Below are positions 9,242 through 18,437 of a stretch of 64,000 bases of DNA, one piece after another; within the stretch, counting starts at the first letter, position 1; each line of letters opens with the position of its first letter. The stretch is taken from positions 124,001-188,000 of the forward strand of contig NZ_BCTM01000001.1 of NCBI RefSeq assembly GCF_001571285.1. The letters run 5' to 3'. The position numbers and the translations under genes are program-made. Below the pieces are notes generated by a model. That model was not told the DNA's origin, ran no database searches, and saw nothing but the letters and a program-made list of their open reading frames with translations. The DNA comes from Kluyvera cryocrescens NBRC 102467. Lineage in GTDB: Bacteria; Pseudomonadota; Gammaproteobacteria; Enterobacterales; Enterobacteriaceae.

Positions 9242-10153
9242 ATGCGTTTTAAACATCTGTTACCGCTGGTGGGTGCGCTTTTCGCGCTGTACATCATCTG
9301 GGGCTCAACTTATTTTGCCATCAGCATTGGCGTCGCCAGCTGGCCACCGTTAATGATGGCGGGCGTGCGTTTTCTCTCGGCCGGTATCGTCCTGATGATT
9401 TTCCTGCTGGCAACGGGCCACCGTTTACCTGCACCCAAACCGCTGCTCAACGCGGCGCTGATTGGCGTTTTGCTGCTGGCGGTAGGTAACGGCATGGTTA
9501 CCGTCGCTGAGCATCAGCACGTGCCTTCTGGTATTGCCGCAGTGATGGTGGCTACCGTGCCATTATTTACGCTGTGCTTTAGCCGCTTTTTTGGTATCGC
9601 GACGCGTAAGCTTGAGTGGATGGGTATTGCTATTGGTCTTGCCGGCATTGTACTGCTCAATAGCGGCGGTAACCTTAGCGGAAATCCGTGGGGCGCGTTG
9701 ATGATTTTAATTGGTTCCCTGAGTTGGGCATTTGGTTCCGTATACGGTTCGCGAATCACGCTGCCGACCGGCATGATGGCCGGTGCCGTTGAGATGCTGG
9801 CCGCCGGCATTGTCCTGATGATCGCGTCACTGCTCAGCGGCGAACGCCTGACGACCATGCCAGATTTACGCGGCTTCCTCGCCGTGGGTTATCTGGCGGT
9901 ATTTGGTTCTATCATCGCGATTAACGCATACATGTATCTTATTCGCAACGTCACCCCTGCCGTAGCGACCAGCTATGCCTACGTCAACCCGGTGGTCGCC
10001 GTCCTATTAGGCACCGGCTTTAACGGGGAAAGTTTATCGGCAATTGAGTGGCTGGCGCTGGCGATTATTATTGCGGCAGTTGTGCTGGTTACGCTGGGGA
10101 AATATCTGTTTCCAGCGAAAAGCACGCCTATTGCCTGCGAGGTGCAGAAGTAA
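9242..10153 (+). CDS. yedA: EamA-family exporter YedA
   Basis: A 303-residue drug/metabolite transporter with ten predicted transmembrane helices in two EamA repeats (about residues 8-145 and 155-290). It closely matches E. coli YedA (MRF-LLPL-GALFALYIIWGSTYF). Substrate unproven; members export amino acids or small metabolites. GAGGAAGT precedes the ATG closely. Its last 26 nt overlap the convergent vsr end. Confidence 0.92.
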   Translation: MRFKHLLPLVGALFALYIIWGSTYFAISIGVASWPPLMMAGVRFLSAGIVLMIFLLATGHRLPAPKPLLNAALIGVLLLAVGNGMVTVAEHQHVPSGIAAVMVATVPLFTLCFSRFFGIATRKLEWMGIAIGLAGIVLLNSGGNLSGNPWGALMILIGSLSWAFGSVYGSRITLPTGMMAGAVEMLAAGIVLMIASLLSGERLTTMPDLRGFLAVGYLAVFGSIIAINAYMYLIRNVTPAVATSYAYVNPVVAVLLGTGFNGESLSAIEWLALAIIIAAVVLVTLGKYLFPAKSTPIACEVQK

Positions 10154-10622
10154 GGTCCAGGCAAGAAATGCCCTGCGTGTCGATCTGCGCGCTGCCATCG
10201 CCGCCGCAGATCCACTCTTCCAGCCGTTCAGACAGTTCGGCGTCGCTGAGCTTTTTACGCCCCCGGAGCGCGCATTCCCACACCACCAGCACACGCCAGC
10301 CCTGCTCGCTTAATCGCATCATATCGCGGGCGTCGCGCTGAACATTGCCGTGAATCTTGTGCAACCAGAACTCGGTTCGGGTCGCGGGAACGTTGAATAG
10401 ATAACAATCGTGATGATGCCAGAAACAGCCGTGGGTGAAGATGGCGCAGCGATACTCGCTCAACGTGAAGTCGGGACGCCCCGGCAGGCTGCTGTCCTGC
10501 GCCTGCCAGCGCAGCTCCAGTGAATCAAGCAAGAATGCCATTCTTTTTTCAATCGCCGTATTCTGCGCGCCGATGGCGCGCATATTTTTACGGCGAGTGG
10601 CTTTATTGTGGACGTCGACCAT
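10128..10622 (-). CDS. vsr: Very short patch repair endonuclease Vsr
   Basis: A 164-residue Vsr that nicks 5' of the T in T:G mismatches arising by deamination of Dcm-methylated cytosine. Visible are the catalytic Asp in PGRPDF, the zinc/active-site cluster [15 protein letters not shown], the later Cys in VWECALRGR, and the C-terminal AQIDTQG. The ATG at 10622 ([18 protein letters not shown]) corresponds to the E. coli start. The frame is open upstream, but only because it lies over dcm. The gene overlaps the 3' end of dcm by 20 nt in another frame, the same dcm-vsr arrangement as in E. coli. The C-terminus has about eight extra residues. Confidence 0.95.
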   Translation of the reverse strand: MVDVHNKATRRKNMRAIGAQNTAIEKRMAFLLDSLELRWQAQDSSLPGRPDFTLSEYRCAIFTHGCFWHHHDCYLFNVPATRTEFWLHKIHGNVQRDARDMMRLSEQGWRVLVVWECALRGRKKLSDAELSERLEEWICGGDGSAQIDTQGISCLDLTSAPRRQ

Positions 10623-12024
10623 TTTTCGTTTCCGCATCCCGCCGCGCCACGGCCTGCAAAATGCGCGGTTCCAGCAGTCGCGCCACGGCGGCGAATACCG
10701 GCACAATGACTGAATTACCAAACTGCCGGTAGGCCTGGGTGTCGGATACCGGAATGCGAAAACGGTATCCTTGCGGTGATTCAAATCCCATCAGACGCGC
10801 GCATTCGCGCGGTGTCAGACGGCGCGGGCGATGCAGCTGATTATGCGCATCGTCAAAGTCTTTTTCACCCAAGGCCCGATCCCATCCCCTGTCAATGAGG
10901 ATCTCGGCACCGTCCTTGTAGTATCGCGCCGAAAGCGTGCGCGCTACGCTGCTTGCGCGAGTCGGATCGACCAAACCAAAACCAAAACCGTTGCCCTTCT
11001 CCTGATGCTTTTGCGCATAACGGTAGAGATATTTCCACAGCACCGGCGTCAGTATAAATTTCGGATTGACCGTGGGCTCAAGCAGTTCACCAAAGGTGGG
11101 GCGTCGTTCGGGGTAAAGTGCGGGTATATCGCGTAACGTAAAGCCGTTATGCAGCCCTAAATCCCGGCGAAATCCTACCAGCACAATACGTTCACGGTGC
11201 TGAGGCAGAAAGTGTTGGCCGTCGATAATCTTGGGGTCATCAGCCCCCATCGCCGCCGCATCTGCCACTTCATAACCCAATTCATCAAGGGTCTGCATGA
11301 TGATGCGAAAGGTTTTACCGTTATCGTGGCTCTTGAGATTTTTGACATTTTCCAACACGAAAATAGGCGGACGACGGGTATCAATAATGCGTACCACGTC
11401 GAAAAATAATGTCCCTTGCGTATCGCAGGCGAAACCGTGCGCCCGTCCCATGGCATTTTTTTTCGACACCCCCGCCAGCGAGAACGGCTGACAGGGAAAG
11501 CCCGCCAGCAGAACATCATGCTGGGGGATAGCATTGAGGATGTGGGCTCTCGCCTCGCTGTCGCTGATTTCCGGGCGATGGCTCAGCGTCACATCGCGAA
11601 TATCGGCATTAAACTGATGCTCCTGCGGATCGCAATACCAATTGGCTTTATAGGTACGTACCGCGTGCTTATTCCACTCGCTGGTAAAAACGCACTGACC
11701 ACCAATCGCTTCAAACCCACTGCGGATCCCACCAATTCCAGCAAAGAGATCCACAAAACGGAACGCATAATGCGGATGATGCGCCGGCGGCTTTGGCAGC
11801 ATCGCCGCCAGGTGGGCACACTCATTTTCACTTAAGCGCGTGTTGGCGCGGGATAAGGCCACAACGCGCTTCACAATTGCCGGGCTCCAGTGCTGTTCCC
11901 CCACAGCAGCCAGCTCGGCGACAACGGTCTTAAGATCGTAAATCTCCAGAATATGCTGGAGCAGCGCTTGAGCATCCGGCTCAGAATTTGCTGCTACCTC
12001 GTTTGATAAGACTCGCTGTTGCAT
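10603..12024 (-). CDS. dcm: DNA cytosine methyltransferase Dcm
   Basis: A 473-residue C5-cytosine methyltransferase, the length and sequence of E. coli Dcm, which methylates the inner C of CCWGG. It shows the SAM loop DLFAGIGGI, the catalytic [11 protein letters not shown], the ENV motif (LENVKNL), [12 protein letters not shown], a target-recognition region around GNGFGFGL to RYYKDG, and the C-terminal QFGNSV. The ATG at 12024 is chosen by alignment with Dcm; the frame runs 31 codons further up, but that part is Phe/Leu-rich and unlike Dcm. The ribosome-binding site is weak. It is an orphan methylase paired with vsr, with no restriction enzyme nearby. Confidence 0.95.
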   Translation of the reverse strand: MQQRVLSNEVAANSEPDAQALLQHILEIYDLKTVVAELAAVGEQHWSPAIVKRVVALSRANTRLSENECAHLAAMLPKPPAHHPHYAFRFVDLFAGIGGIRSGFEAIGGQCVFTSEWNKHAVRTYKANWYCDPQEHQFNADIRDVTLSHRPEISDSEARAHILNAIPQHDVLLAGFPCQPFSLAGVSKKNAMGRAHGFACDTQGTLFFDVVRIIDTRRPPIFVLENVKNLKSHDNGKTFRIIMQTLDELGYEVADAAAMGADDPKIIDGQHFLPQHRERIVLVGFRRDLGLHNGFTLRDIPALYPERRPTFGELLEPTVNPKFILTPVLWKYLYRYAQKHQEKGNGFGFGLVDPTRASSVARTLSARYYKDGAEILIDRGWDRALGEKDFDDAHNQLHRPRRLTPRECARLMGFESPQGYRFRIPVSDTQAYRQFGNSVIVPVFAAVARLLEPRILQAVARRDAETKNGRRPQ

Positions 12025-12067
12025 AAAATTGACCAGATACAGAAAAAGGAAAATAACCCTGAGATTA

Positions 12068-12775
12068 TCATAATTTGCACAGGTCTTGCGCCGCGAATCG
12101 TCTGAGTACCTCGGCATCTAGCGCGTTGGGGTCACCGGATAGCTCCGCGCTCAGCTTGGCCATAAAGTGTACGAGGAAATCAGCATTGTGCTGCGCCATC
12201 TCGCGTCCTTTTGCCGTTTGCATGGTCTCCGGCAGGCGCAGCAATTTGGTTTGGAAATGATCGAGGGCATAAGCTTTATCATCTAATGCACGATGTTCGG
12301 CAAAGGGGTCGTCAGCATCAAAGAGTGCGGCATTCATCGCGCCGGAAACGGCAAATACGCGAGCCAGTCCAATAGCGCCCAGCGCTTCCAGGCGATCGGC
12401 ATCCTGCACAATCTTTGCCTCCAGCGTTTGCGGCGCGATTCGGGCGCTGAAGCTATGGGCCTCGATGGCGTGAGCAACGGCAGCGTGCCGTTCTGAAGGA
12501 AATAACGGAAAATCGCGGGCTAAAATTTGCCGTGTACGCTCAGCGGATAACACAGAGGAACGCGCGCGGTCAGGATGATTTTTCGGCAGGCTGACCAGAT
12601 CGTGAAAATAGCTGGCGAAGAGAACAACGGACAGATCAACTGATTGGCCGCTGGCTATCTGTTGGGCGGAATGCCATACCCGGCGGAAATGAGCAACATC
12701 ATGCGAAGCATCTCCGCCGTTGTAATGCTTATCGAACCACAATTCAATTTGCTGCTGCCACGTCGTGAGATCCAT
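12068..12775 (-). CDS. yedJ: HD-domain phosphohydrolase YedJ
   Basis: A 235-residue HD-superfamily protein, close to E. coli YedJ (231 residues). Metal-binding residues are seen in [10 protein letters not shown], the YFHDLVSL pair, AHSFSA and [17 protein letters not shown]. It is predicted to be a metal-dependent phosphohydrolase acting on nucleotides or related phosphates; substrate unknown. It lies 43 bp upstream of dcm in the same direction and may be cotranscribed with dcm-vsr. Confidence 0.93.
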   Translation of the reverse strand: MDLTTWQQQIELWFDKHYNGGDASHDVAHFRRVWHSAQQIASGQSVDLSVVLFASYFHDLVSLPKNHPDRARSSVLSAERTRQILARDFPLFPSERHAAVAHAIEAHSFSARIAPQTLEAKIVQDADRLEALGAIGLARVFAVSGAMNAALFDADDPFAEHRALDDKAYALDHFQTKLLRLPETMQTAKGREMAQHNADFLVHFMAKLSAELSGDPNALDAEVLRRFAAQDLCKL

Positions 12776-12820
12776 TCCATTGATACCTGAATGTATTAAC
12801 CGACCCTCAGCATAGCAATA

Positions 12821-13102
12821 TTATGACCGCTCTTCATTCTCAGGCGGACGAGGACGAGTATACCAGGCGATTCCCCCGAGTAGCGCCCCCACAATACTCA
12901 GCAACAGGAAACCCAGGATTGCCCCTAACCATTTACCGCTGGTGGAACCAATCTCACCGTCAATTGTTGCGCCAGGAATGGTCTCCACCGCGCTGATGAC
13001 CCATACATAGCGCACCATCGCCCAGACAAAGTAACCACAAAACGCGTAGAAAACCCATAACGCCAGTCTTCCGCCTGGGCCACGATTCATCCTTTCTTCC
13101 AT
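12821..13102 (-). CDS. Small inner-membrane protein, unknown
   Basis: A 93-residue protein with two transmembrane helices: about residues 12-35 (LALWVFYAFCGYFVWAMV) and 55-78 (WLGAILGFLLLSIVGALLGG), the second preceded by GSTSGK, followed by a Pro/Arg/Glu-rich tail. I do not recognise a domain. E. coli has an unrelated-looking small membrane protein gene (yedR) at this map position. The frame is open for another 49 codons upstream, but that portion is not membrane-like and has no ribosome-binding site. The ATG at 13102 or the one at 13114 is likelier. It is probably the first gene of a yedJ-dcm-vsr transcription unit. Confidence 0.65.
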   Translation of the reverse strand: MEERMNRGPGGRLALWVFYAFCGYFVWAMVRYVWVISAVETIPGATIDGEIGSTSGKWLGAILGFLLLSIVGALLGGIAWYTRPRPPENEERS

Positions 13103-13794
13103 AGAAACTCTCATCACACTAATCATACCAACAGCGATACCACCACAACAAAATGTGACGATAATCACATTATAACGATTTAAGTGCCGCAAGGTAGTCT
13201 CTGATCTCCCCACGACGCAACGAAGTGCCACTCCCTTGATCTTCGGCAATTTTGCCCTGACAACCTCGCGAGTCGTCGGAAAAGGCCCGTAATGGTCTTG
13301 GTAAGCTTAAAATGACCTGAATTATTTACTTCGTAGGCAAATCTTGTGGTGTGAAATATAACGGTGATTGTTTTTAATTTATCACCCATTCTTAATGTCA
13401 ATAAATAATATCTATCAATGATAGTCACACTGCTTCAATAAATAAACATTAAGCCGCACATTTAGTTATTACTAAAACCCATGCCCTGTCTCCCCTGAAC
13501 ATCATATCGATGAAATCATATATCCACCTTATATTTATTCATACATAATGAAATAAAATCAATCTTCGCAACCACATAATAAAAACCTTATAAAACAGCA
13601 TTTTATATATAACATAATGATTGATATCGGTTTCACATATTTAATTGATTATAAATAAAACATTTTGAAATATTTTATATATTTTAATTACATTTATATC
13701 GTAAAACAAAATGAACCTCCAATATAGTATGCAGGTCAGTAACGCCGGATGACGTTACCTTATTCACATGCGTAATAATGCAAAGGAAAATATA
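13103..13794. promoter_or_regulatory. Long AT-rich porin control region with OmpR-like box
   Basis: This 692-bp stretch has no convincing gene and becomes very AT-rich from 13370. At 13656-13678, AAAACATTTTGAAATATTTTATA resembles the ompC/ompF OmpR sites (ACATTTTGAAACAT). It is followed by a -10-like TATAGT at 13723-13728 and a leader of about 60 nt with AAAGGA before the porin ATG. High AT content would also favour H-NS binding. The box and the -10 are read by eye, and no good -35 is present, as is usual for activator-dependent porin promoters. Confidence 0.5.
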
Positions 13795-14982
13795 ATGAAA
13801 ATTAAAGCACTGGCACTGTTGGTTCCTGCTCTTCTGATGGCCGGAGCCGTAAATGCTGCGGAGATATATAATAAAGACGGCAATAAACTTGATCTTTACG
13901 GCAATCTTGATGCCCGTCACACCTTCTCTGATAACGCAGGCGATGATGGCGACGAAACCTACGTGCAGCTTGGTTTTAAAGGCGAAACGCAAATCAACAG
14001 CGAGCTGACTGGCTATGCTCAGTGGGAGTACAAAACCTACGCTAACGACACCGAGAATGCAGGCGATAACTCCTTCAACCGCCTTGCCTTTGCGGGGCTG
14101 AAGTATGCTAACTACGGTTCCTTCGATTACGGTCGTAACTACGGTACGATCTACGACATTGAAAGCTGGACCGATATGCTGCCAGTGTTTGGTGGCGATT
14201 CCTACACCTGGTCCGATAACTTTATGGTGGGTCGTACCAACGGCGTTGCTACCTACCGTAACACCGACTTCTTTGGCGAAGTCGAAGGCTGGAACTTCGC
14301 GCTGCAGTACCAGGGCAATAACGAAGATGGCTCAAATCATCAGGAAGGGACTAAAAACGGTCACAATGACGTTCGTTTCCAGAACGGCGATGGCTACAGT
14401 ATGTCTACCACCTATGAATTCGGCGAAGCCTTCCCTGTGCTGCAGGGCCTGAGCGTCGGTGCAGCATACGGTGCTTCTGACCGTACCAACGACCAGGTTA
14501 ATTCCCGCGGGACATACAATAACTACGGTAATGGCAAAAATGGCAGCGTTCGCGCTGGCGGCGATACGGCTGAAGTTTGGACTCTGGGCGCGAAATACGA
14601 TATCAACAACATCTATTTGGCGATGATGTATGCTGAAACCCGTAACATGACACCGTTTGGTGACGATGGTATCGCTAACAAAACGCAAAACTTTGAAGTC
14701 ACCGCACAGTACCAATTCGACTTTGGCCTGCGCCCATCTCTGGCCTGGGTCTATTCCCGCGGTTATGATGTCGGTGTCCACCACAATGACAGCGGTTCCT
14801 ATCTGACCGACCAGGATCTGGTAAACTACGTTGATGTTGCTGCGTCCTACTACTTCAACAAAAACATGTCCACTTATGTTGATTTCAAGGTTAACCTGCT
14901 GGATAGCTCATCCAACTTCTACCATGCTAACGGTATCTCTACCGATAACGTCCTCGGCATGGGTCTGAACTACCAGTTCTAA
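13795..14982 (+). CDS. OmpC/OmpF-family general porin (YedS/OmpS-like)
   Basis: A 395-residue trimeric porin. It has a 21-residue signal peptide ([21 protein letters not shown]), a mature start [16 protein letters not shown], the constriction-loop region with [20 protein letters not shown], and a C-terminal Phe (MGLNYQF). It is full-length with no frameshift. The position next to yedJ/dcm is that of yedS, a broken gene in E. coli K-12, and of the quiescent porin ompS1 in Salmonella. Extra Asn/Gly-rich loops (around residues 180-200 and 235-255) make it somewhat longer than OmpC. The ATG follows AAAGGA. The longer frame starting 27 bp upstream lacks a signal peptide. Confidence 0.9.
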   Translation: MKIKALALLVPALLMAGAVNAAEIYNKDGNKLDLYGNLDARHTFSDNAGDDGDETYVQLGFKGETQINSELTGYAQWEYKTYANDTENAGDNSFNRLAFAGLKYANYGSFDYGRNYGTIYDIESWTDMLPVFGGDSYTWSDNFMVGRTNGVATYRNTDFFGEVEGWNFALQYQGNNEDGSNHQEGTKNGHNDVRFQNGDGYSMSTTYEFGEAFPVLQGLSVGAAYGASDRTNDQVNSRGTYNNYGNGKNGSVRAGGDTAEVWTLGAKYDINNIYLAMMYAETRNMTPFGDDGIANKTQNFEVTAQYQFDFGLRPSLAWVYSRGYDVGVHHNDSGSYLTDQDLVNYVDVAASYYFNKNMSTYVDFKVNLLDSSSNFYHANGISTDNVLGMGLNYQF

Positions 14983-14992
14983 CCCGGCGATG

Positions 14993-15022
14993 AAAAAAGC
15001 CCGCATTATGCGGGCTTTTTTT
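14993..15022. terminator. Rho-independent terminator between porin and murQ-like gene
   Basis: AAAAAAGCCCGC-ATTAT-GCGGGCTTTTTTT forms a 6-7 bp GC stem with A and T runs on both sides, so it can serve the porin (+) and the convergent murQ-like gene (-). Confidence 0.9.
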
Positions 15023-15037
15023 ATATTATCCTTCCTG

Positions 15038-15934
15038 CTATGGCGCTTCTTGTAACGCGACACGTACAAACCCGTTATTTTGCGCCAGCAGCTCATGTGC
15101 TTTCCATGCGTCCATTCCGGTTAACACCATCAAGATAGCTGTCTTACAGTGGTGATCGCAGCTTTCCAGCGCCGCTTTTGCCGCCGCGCGGGAGCAGTTC
15201 CCCGCCGCCATGACGATAGCAATCTGGCGTTCTACCATATGCAGAGTCGTACCGCGGATATCAACGCGCATATTGCTGTAAACCCGCCCGCTGCGAATGG
15301 CCAGCGCAGTCGTCAGCATCGACAGTACCATTTTCTGCGCCGCAATCGCCTTCGGATTTCCGTAGCCAGCCACCGCTTCAGGCCCAGTTTGCGCAGCGAT
15401 AACGATATCCGCCAGTTCTGTCGCTTCACTTTGGGCAAAACGGGTGATCACCGCGCGCGGTGCCCCCAGCGACCAGGCATGACGCAGCGCGCCCCACAGC
15501 CAAGGGGTTTTGCCCCCCACCGTCAGCGCCACCAGCATATCTTTTTGTGTGAACCCGATGGCCTGCAGATCGAGAATACCGCGATCATAATCCTGCGCGG
15601 CCTCCTCCATGCTGTGCAGCATTGCCAGCGCCCCGCCGGCAATCAATCCAATCAGCGGATGCTTTTCATCCGGTGCATATTCATTAGCCGTAATAATCGC
15701 ATTTCGGCCCGAGGCACCGGCGCCAGCCAGTACTACACGGCCGCCATGACTTAGCGTCGCCACCGCAGTATCAACCAACCGCGTGATTTCATCAAGACAA
15801 GGGGTAATGGCGTCGGCGATATATTTATCCTCTTGATTTATAACGCCTAACATATCGCGGGTTGATAATCTATCAATTTCAGCCGTCGTCGAGCTACGTC
15901 GTTCCATGACTGAACCTGCAAGCTTAGTGCTCAT
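15038..15934 (-). CDS. MurQ-like SIS-domain protein (divergent N-acetylmuramate-6-P etherase family)
   Basis: A 298-residue protein with the whole MurQ fold. It has an N-terminal segment (TAEIDRLSTRDMLGVINQEDK), a SIS domain with GAGASGR at about residue 72-78, and a C-terminal UBA-like part (CSRAAAKAALESCDHHCKTAILMVL). MurQ splits the lactyl ether of MurNAc-6-phosphate. Here an acidic residue remains near both catalytic positions (TANEYAPD, HSMEEAAQD). Sugar-phosphate segments are changed: the usual ASGRTPY reads VGGKTPW, and GSSRMKAGTAQK reads GYGNPKAIAAQK. No MurP permease or MurR is adjacent. It may be a paralogue with another substrate. AAGGAGA supports the ATG at 15934. It is divergent from the sensor kinase gene. 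Confidence 0.8.
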   Translation of the reverse strand: MSTKLAGSVMERRSSTTAEIDRLSTRDMLGVINQEDKYIADAITPCLDEITRLVDTAVATLSHGGRVVLAGAGASGRNAIITANEYAPDEKHPLIGLIAGGALAMLHSMEEAAQDYDRGILDLQAIGFTQKDMLVALTVGGKTPWLWGALRHAWSLGAPRAVITRFAQSEATELADIVIAAQTGPEAVAGYGNPKAIAAQKMVLSMLTTALAIRSGRVYSNMRVDIRGTTLHMVERQIAIVMAAGNCSRAAAKAALESCDHHCKTAILMVLTGMDAWKAHELLAQNNGFVRVALQEAP

Positions 15935-16102
15935 AAACGGTCTCCTTATTATGGGTTCTGCAGCAATACTAAAGTGTTTTGTATGAATAGCTCTGCGAGT
16001 ACGGTCACAAAGAGGCGTGAGTTTTTGTAAGGACGTGACCACTTTATGTATTGAGTAACATCGGCGATAATGCGTTTTTGCTATTGATAAATGAAGGTTT
16101 TA

Positions 16103-17725
16103 ATGCGCAGCAAGCAGCAGCCTCAGCCCCACCCGAAGCGCCCTATGAAGCTAAGCACGCTGGTCACGCTGATGGTTTGTAGCGTCATTTTCTCCGTCTT
16201 ACTGGTGGTTTACGCCTTCTATTTTATTCAAATCACCAAAGCCACCCGTGCCGGCGTGGAAGATACGGCCTTTGCGATTGCACGAACGCTGGCAGATTCT
16301 CCTGAAATCAAGCGTGGCTTAAGCTTCCCGCCGGAACAGAATATTATTGAACCCATTGCCACCGCCGTACAGCAGCGCAACGGCCTGCTTTATGCCGTCG
16401 TCACCAACATGGATGCCGTCCGTTATTCTCATCCGAATACCCAGCTTATCGGCCAGCATTTCATTGGGGCCGATCTGCAGCCGGCATTGAAAGGACAGGA
16501 AAATCTGTCGATTAACCACGGCGTTCTCGCCGAGGCTCTGCGCGTCTTTACGCCGATCTATAACGACAGCAAACAACAAATTGGCGTGGTTATTGTCGGT
16601 ATTTCGCTCCAAAAGGTCGACGAACAGCTGAGCCGAGCGCGCTGGAATGCCATCTGGTTTGTCCTTTTTAGCGCCATCGTGGGTACGCTCGGCATCTGGG
16701 GGCTAGTGCGGGTATTGAAAAATATTCTTTTCGGCCTCGAGCCCCATGAAATTTCCAGCCTGTTTGAACAACGCCAGGCCATGCTGCAATCGCTGCGTGA
16801 AGGGGTGATTGCGGTGGATAATAAAGGGCGAGTAACGCTGATTAATCAGGCTGCGCGTGAGTTTCTCTTTTCCGCCAACAGCACTGCACTTGGCGAAGCT
16901 CAGCACGCCCCGCTGCTGGCCAACCTGAAGGACGTCCTCGCCAGTGGTAATGCTATTGAAGATCGAGAGATTGGCTGTAACGGTCGTTTGCTGCTGTGCA
17001 ATACCGTACCGGTACTGAACAATAAACGCGTCATTGGTGCCATCAGCACCTTCCGTGATAAAACCGAAATCAGTCAGTTGATGCAGCGCATGGACGGCCT
17101 GGTGAATTACGTTGATGCCCTGCGCAGCCATTCTCACGAGTTTATGAATAAACTTCATGTGATCCTTGGGTTACTGCACATGAAGCGCTACGACAAGCTC
17201 GAAGAGTACATTCTGCAAACCGCCCAAAACTACCAGACGGATATTGGCACGCTACAGCATAAAATTAAGTCACCGATTATCGCCGGTTTCCTGCTGGGCA
17301 AAATCAACCGAGCGGGCGATCTCGGCATTACCCTGACGCTGGCCGAGGAAAGTCTTATTCCCGATAACCCAAACGAAGTGCAGGTTGCGGTTCTGGTCAC
17401 GGTGCTCGGCAACTTGATTGAGAATGCGTTGGACGCCATGGCTGCTCAGGGAGAAGGTGAAATCGGACTGTTGCTGCACTACCAGAACGGCTGGTTAAGC
17501 GGCGAGGTCAGCGATGATGGCCCGGGTATCGAGGCGGAGAAAATAGACGCTATCTTTAATAAAGGTTTTTCAACGAAAGGCGAAAATCGTGGCGTAGGCC
17601 TGTTCCTGGCCCGCCAGCAAACGGAAAATCTTGGCGGTACCCTTTCCGTCGAGTCAGAGCCTGGCGTATTCACACAATTTTTTGTCCATATTCCCTGGGA
17701 TTCGAGAGGAACGACGCGTGATTAA
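16103..17725 (+). CDS. DcuS-like C4-dicarboxylate sensor histidine kinase
   Basis: A 540-residue sensor of the CitA/DcuS family: helix at about residues 18-42, periplasmic PAS domain, second helix (about 180-205), cytoplasmic PAS, then the kinase core. Ligand residues known in DcuS are kept (RYSHP with the following Phe, and ALRVFTPIY). The phospho-accepting His lies in RSHSHEFMNKLHVILG, with ATP-binding NLIENALDAM, DDGPGIEAEK and FSTKGENRGVGL. It should sense C4-dicarboxylates or citrate-like acids. GAAGG supports the ATG at 16103. It overlaps the response-regulator gene by 8 nt. It is likely a second copy beside the genuine dcuS found elsewhere in enterics. Confidence 0.9.
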   Translation: MRSKQQPQPHPKRPMKLSTLVTLMVCSVIFSVLLVVYAFYFIQITKATRAGVEDTAFAIARTLADSPEIKRGLSFPPEQNIIEPIATAVQQRNGLLYAVVTNMDAVRYSHPNTQLIGQHFIGADLQPALKGQENLSINHGVLAEALRVFTPIYNDSKQQIGVVIVGISLQKVDEQLSRARWNAIWFVLFSAIVGTLGIWGLVRVLKNILFGLEPHEISSLFEQRQAMLQSLREGVIAVDNKGRVTLINQAAREFLFSANSTALGEAQHAPLLANLKDVLASGNAIEDREIGCNGRLLLCNTVPVLNNKRVIGAISTFRDKTEISQLMQRMDGLVNYVDALRSHSHEFMNKLHVILGLLHMKRYDKLEEYILQTAQNYQTDIGTLQHKIKSPIIAGFLLGKINRAGDLGITLTLAEESLIPDNPNEVQVAVLVTVLGNLIENALDAMAAQGEGEIGLLLHYQNGWLSGEVSDDGPGIEAEKIDAIFNKGFSTKGENRGVGLFLARQQTENLGGTLSVESEPGVFTQFFVHIPWDSRGTTRD

Positions 17726-18437
17726 TGTTTTGATTGTCGATGATGATGCCATGGTGGCCGACCTGAACCGTTGCTACATCGAGCGGGTTGACGGCTTCGT
17801 CTGCATCGGGATCGCCTCAACGCTACAACAGGCTAAAGACAAAGTTCTCGATCGCGCCCAGCCTATCGACCTGATCCTGTTGGATGTGTATATGCAGCAG
17901 GATAGCGGTCTGGACCTGCTCCCCGAGGTACGCAACTCGGGCCGCGCCATCGACGTTATCATGATCTCTTCCGCCTCTGATGCCGCCACCGTGCAAACCT
18001 CCATGCGCTACGGCGTCGTCGATTATCTGATAAAGCCGTTCCAATTTCCGCGATTTGAAGAAGCGCTGTTGAGCTGGCGGGAGAAAAAACAGCTGATGGG
18101 TAGCCACGCTTATTACGAGCAGGCCGACGTTGATCGACTGCTGCACGGCGGTACCCCTGAGTTGGCCGACACGAAACGCCTGCCGAAGGGCTTAACGCCG
18201 CAGACGCTACGTACGCTGTGCCAATGGATAGATGCGCACCCAGAGACGGAATTCTCCACCGATGACCTCGCGCAGGCGGTGAATATTTCCCGCGTCTCAT
18301 GCCGCAAGTATCTGATTTGGCTGGCGCAGGTCAATATTCTGTTCACCAGCATTCACTATGGCGCCACCGGCCGACCGGTTTATCGCTACCGCTTGCAGCC
18401 GGAACAAAACGCGCTGCTTAAACAGTACTGCCAGTAA
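17718..18437 (+). CDS. DcuR-like response regulator
   Basis: A 239-residue CitB/DcuR-family regulator, the same length as E. coli DcuR. The receiver domain begins INVLIVDDDAMVADLNRCY, carries the phospho-acceptor Asp in ILLDVYMQ and the Lys of LIKPFQF. The C-terminal helix-turn-helix is around STDDLAQAVNISRVSCRKYLI. Start is GTG at 17718, within the end of the kinase gene (GTGATTAA), preceded by GAGAGGA. It probably controls the neighbouring fumarate reductase, transporter and fumarase genes. Its last 20 nt overlap the convergent apbE end. Confidence 0.9.
   Translation: MINVLIVDDDAMVADLNRCYIERVDGFVCIGIASTLQQAKDKVLDRAQPIDLILLDVYMQQDSGLDLLPEVRNSGRAIDVIMISSASDAATVQTSMRYGVVDYLIKPFQFPRFEEALLSWREKKQLMGSHAYYEQADVDRLLHGGTPELADTKRLPKGLTPQTLRTLCQWIDAHPETEFSTDDLAQAVNISRVSCRKYLIWLAQVNILFTSIHYGATGRPVYRYRLQPEQNALLKQYCQ

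Noticed and set aside
10623..10784. N-terminal extension of vsr
   Set aside because: The frame is open only because it overlies dcm; the Vsr family start at 10622 fits exactly.
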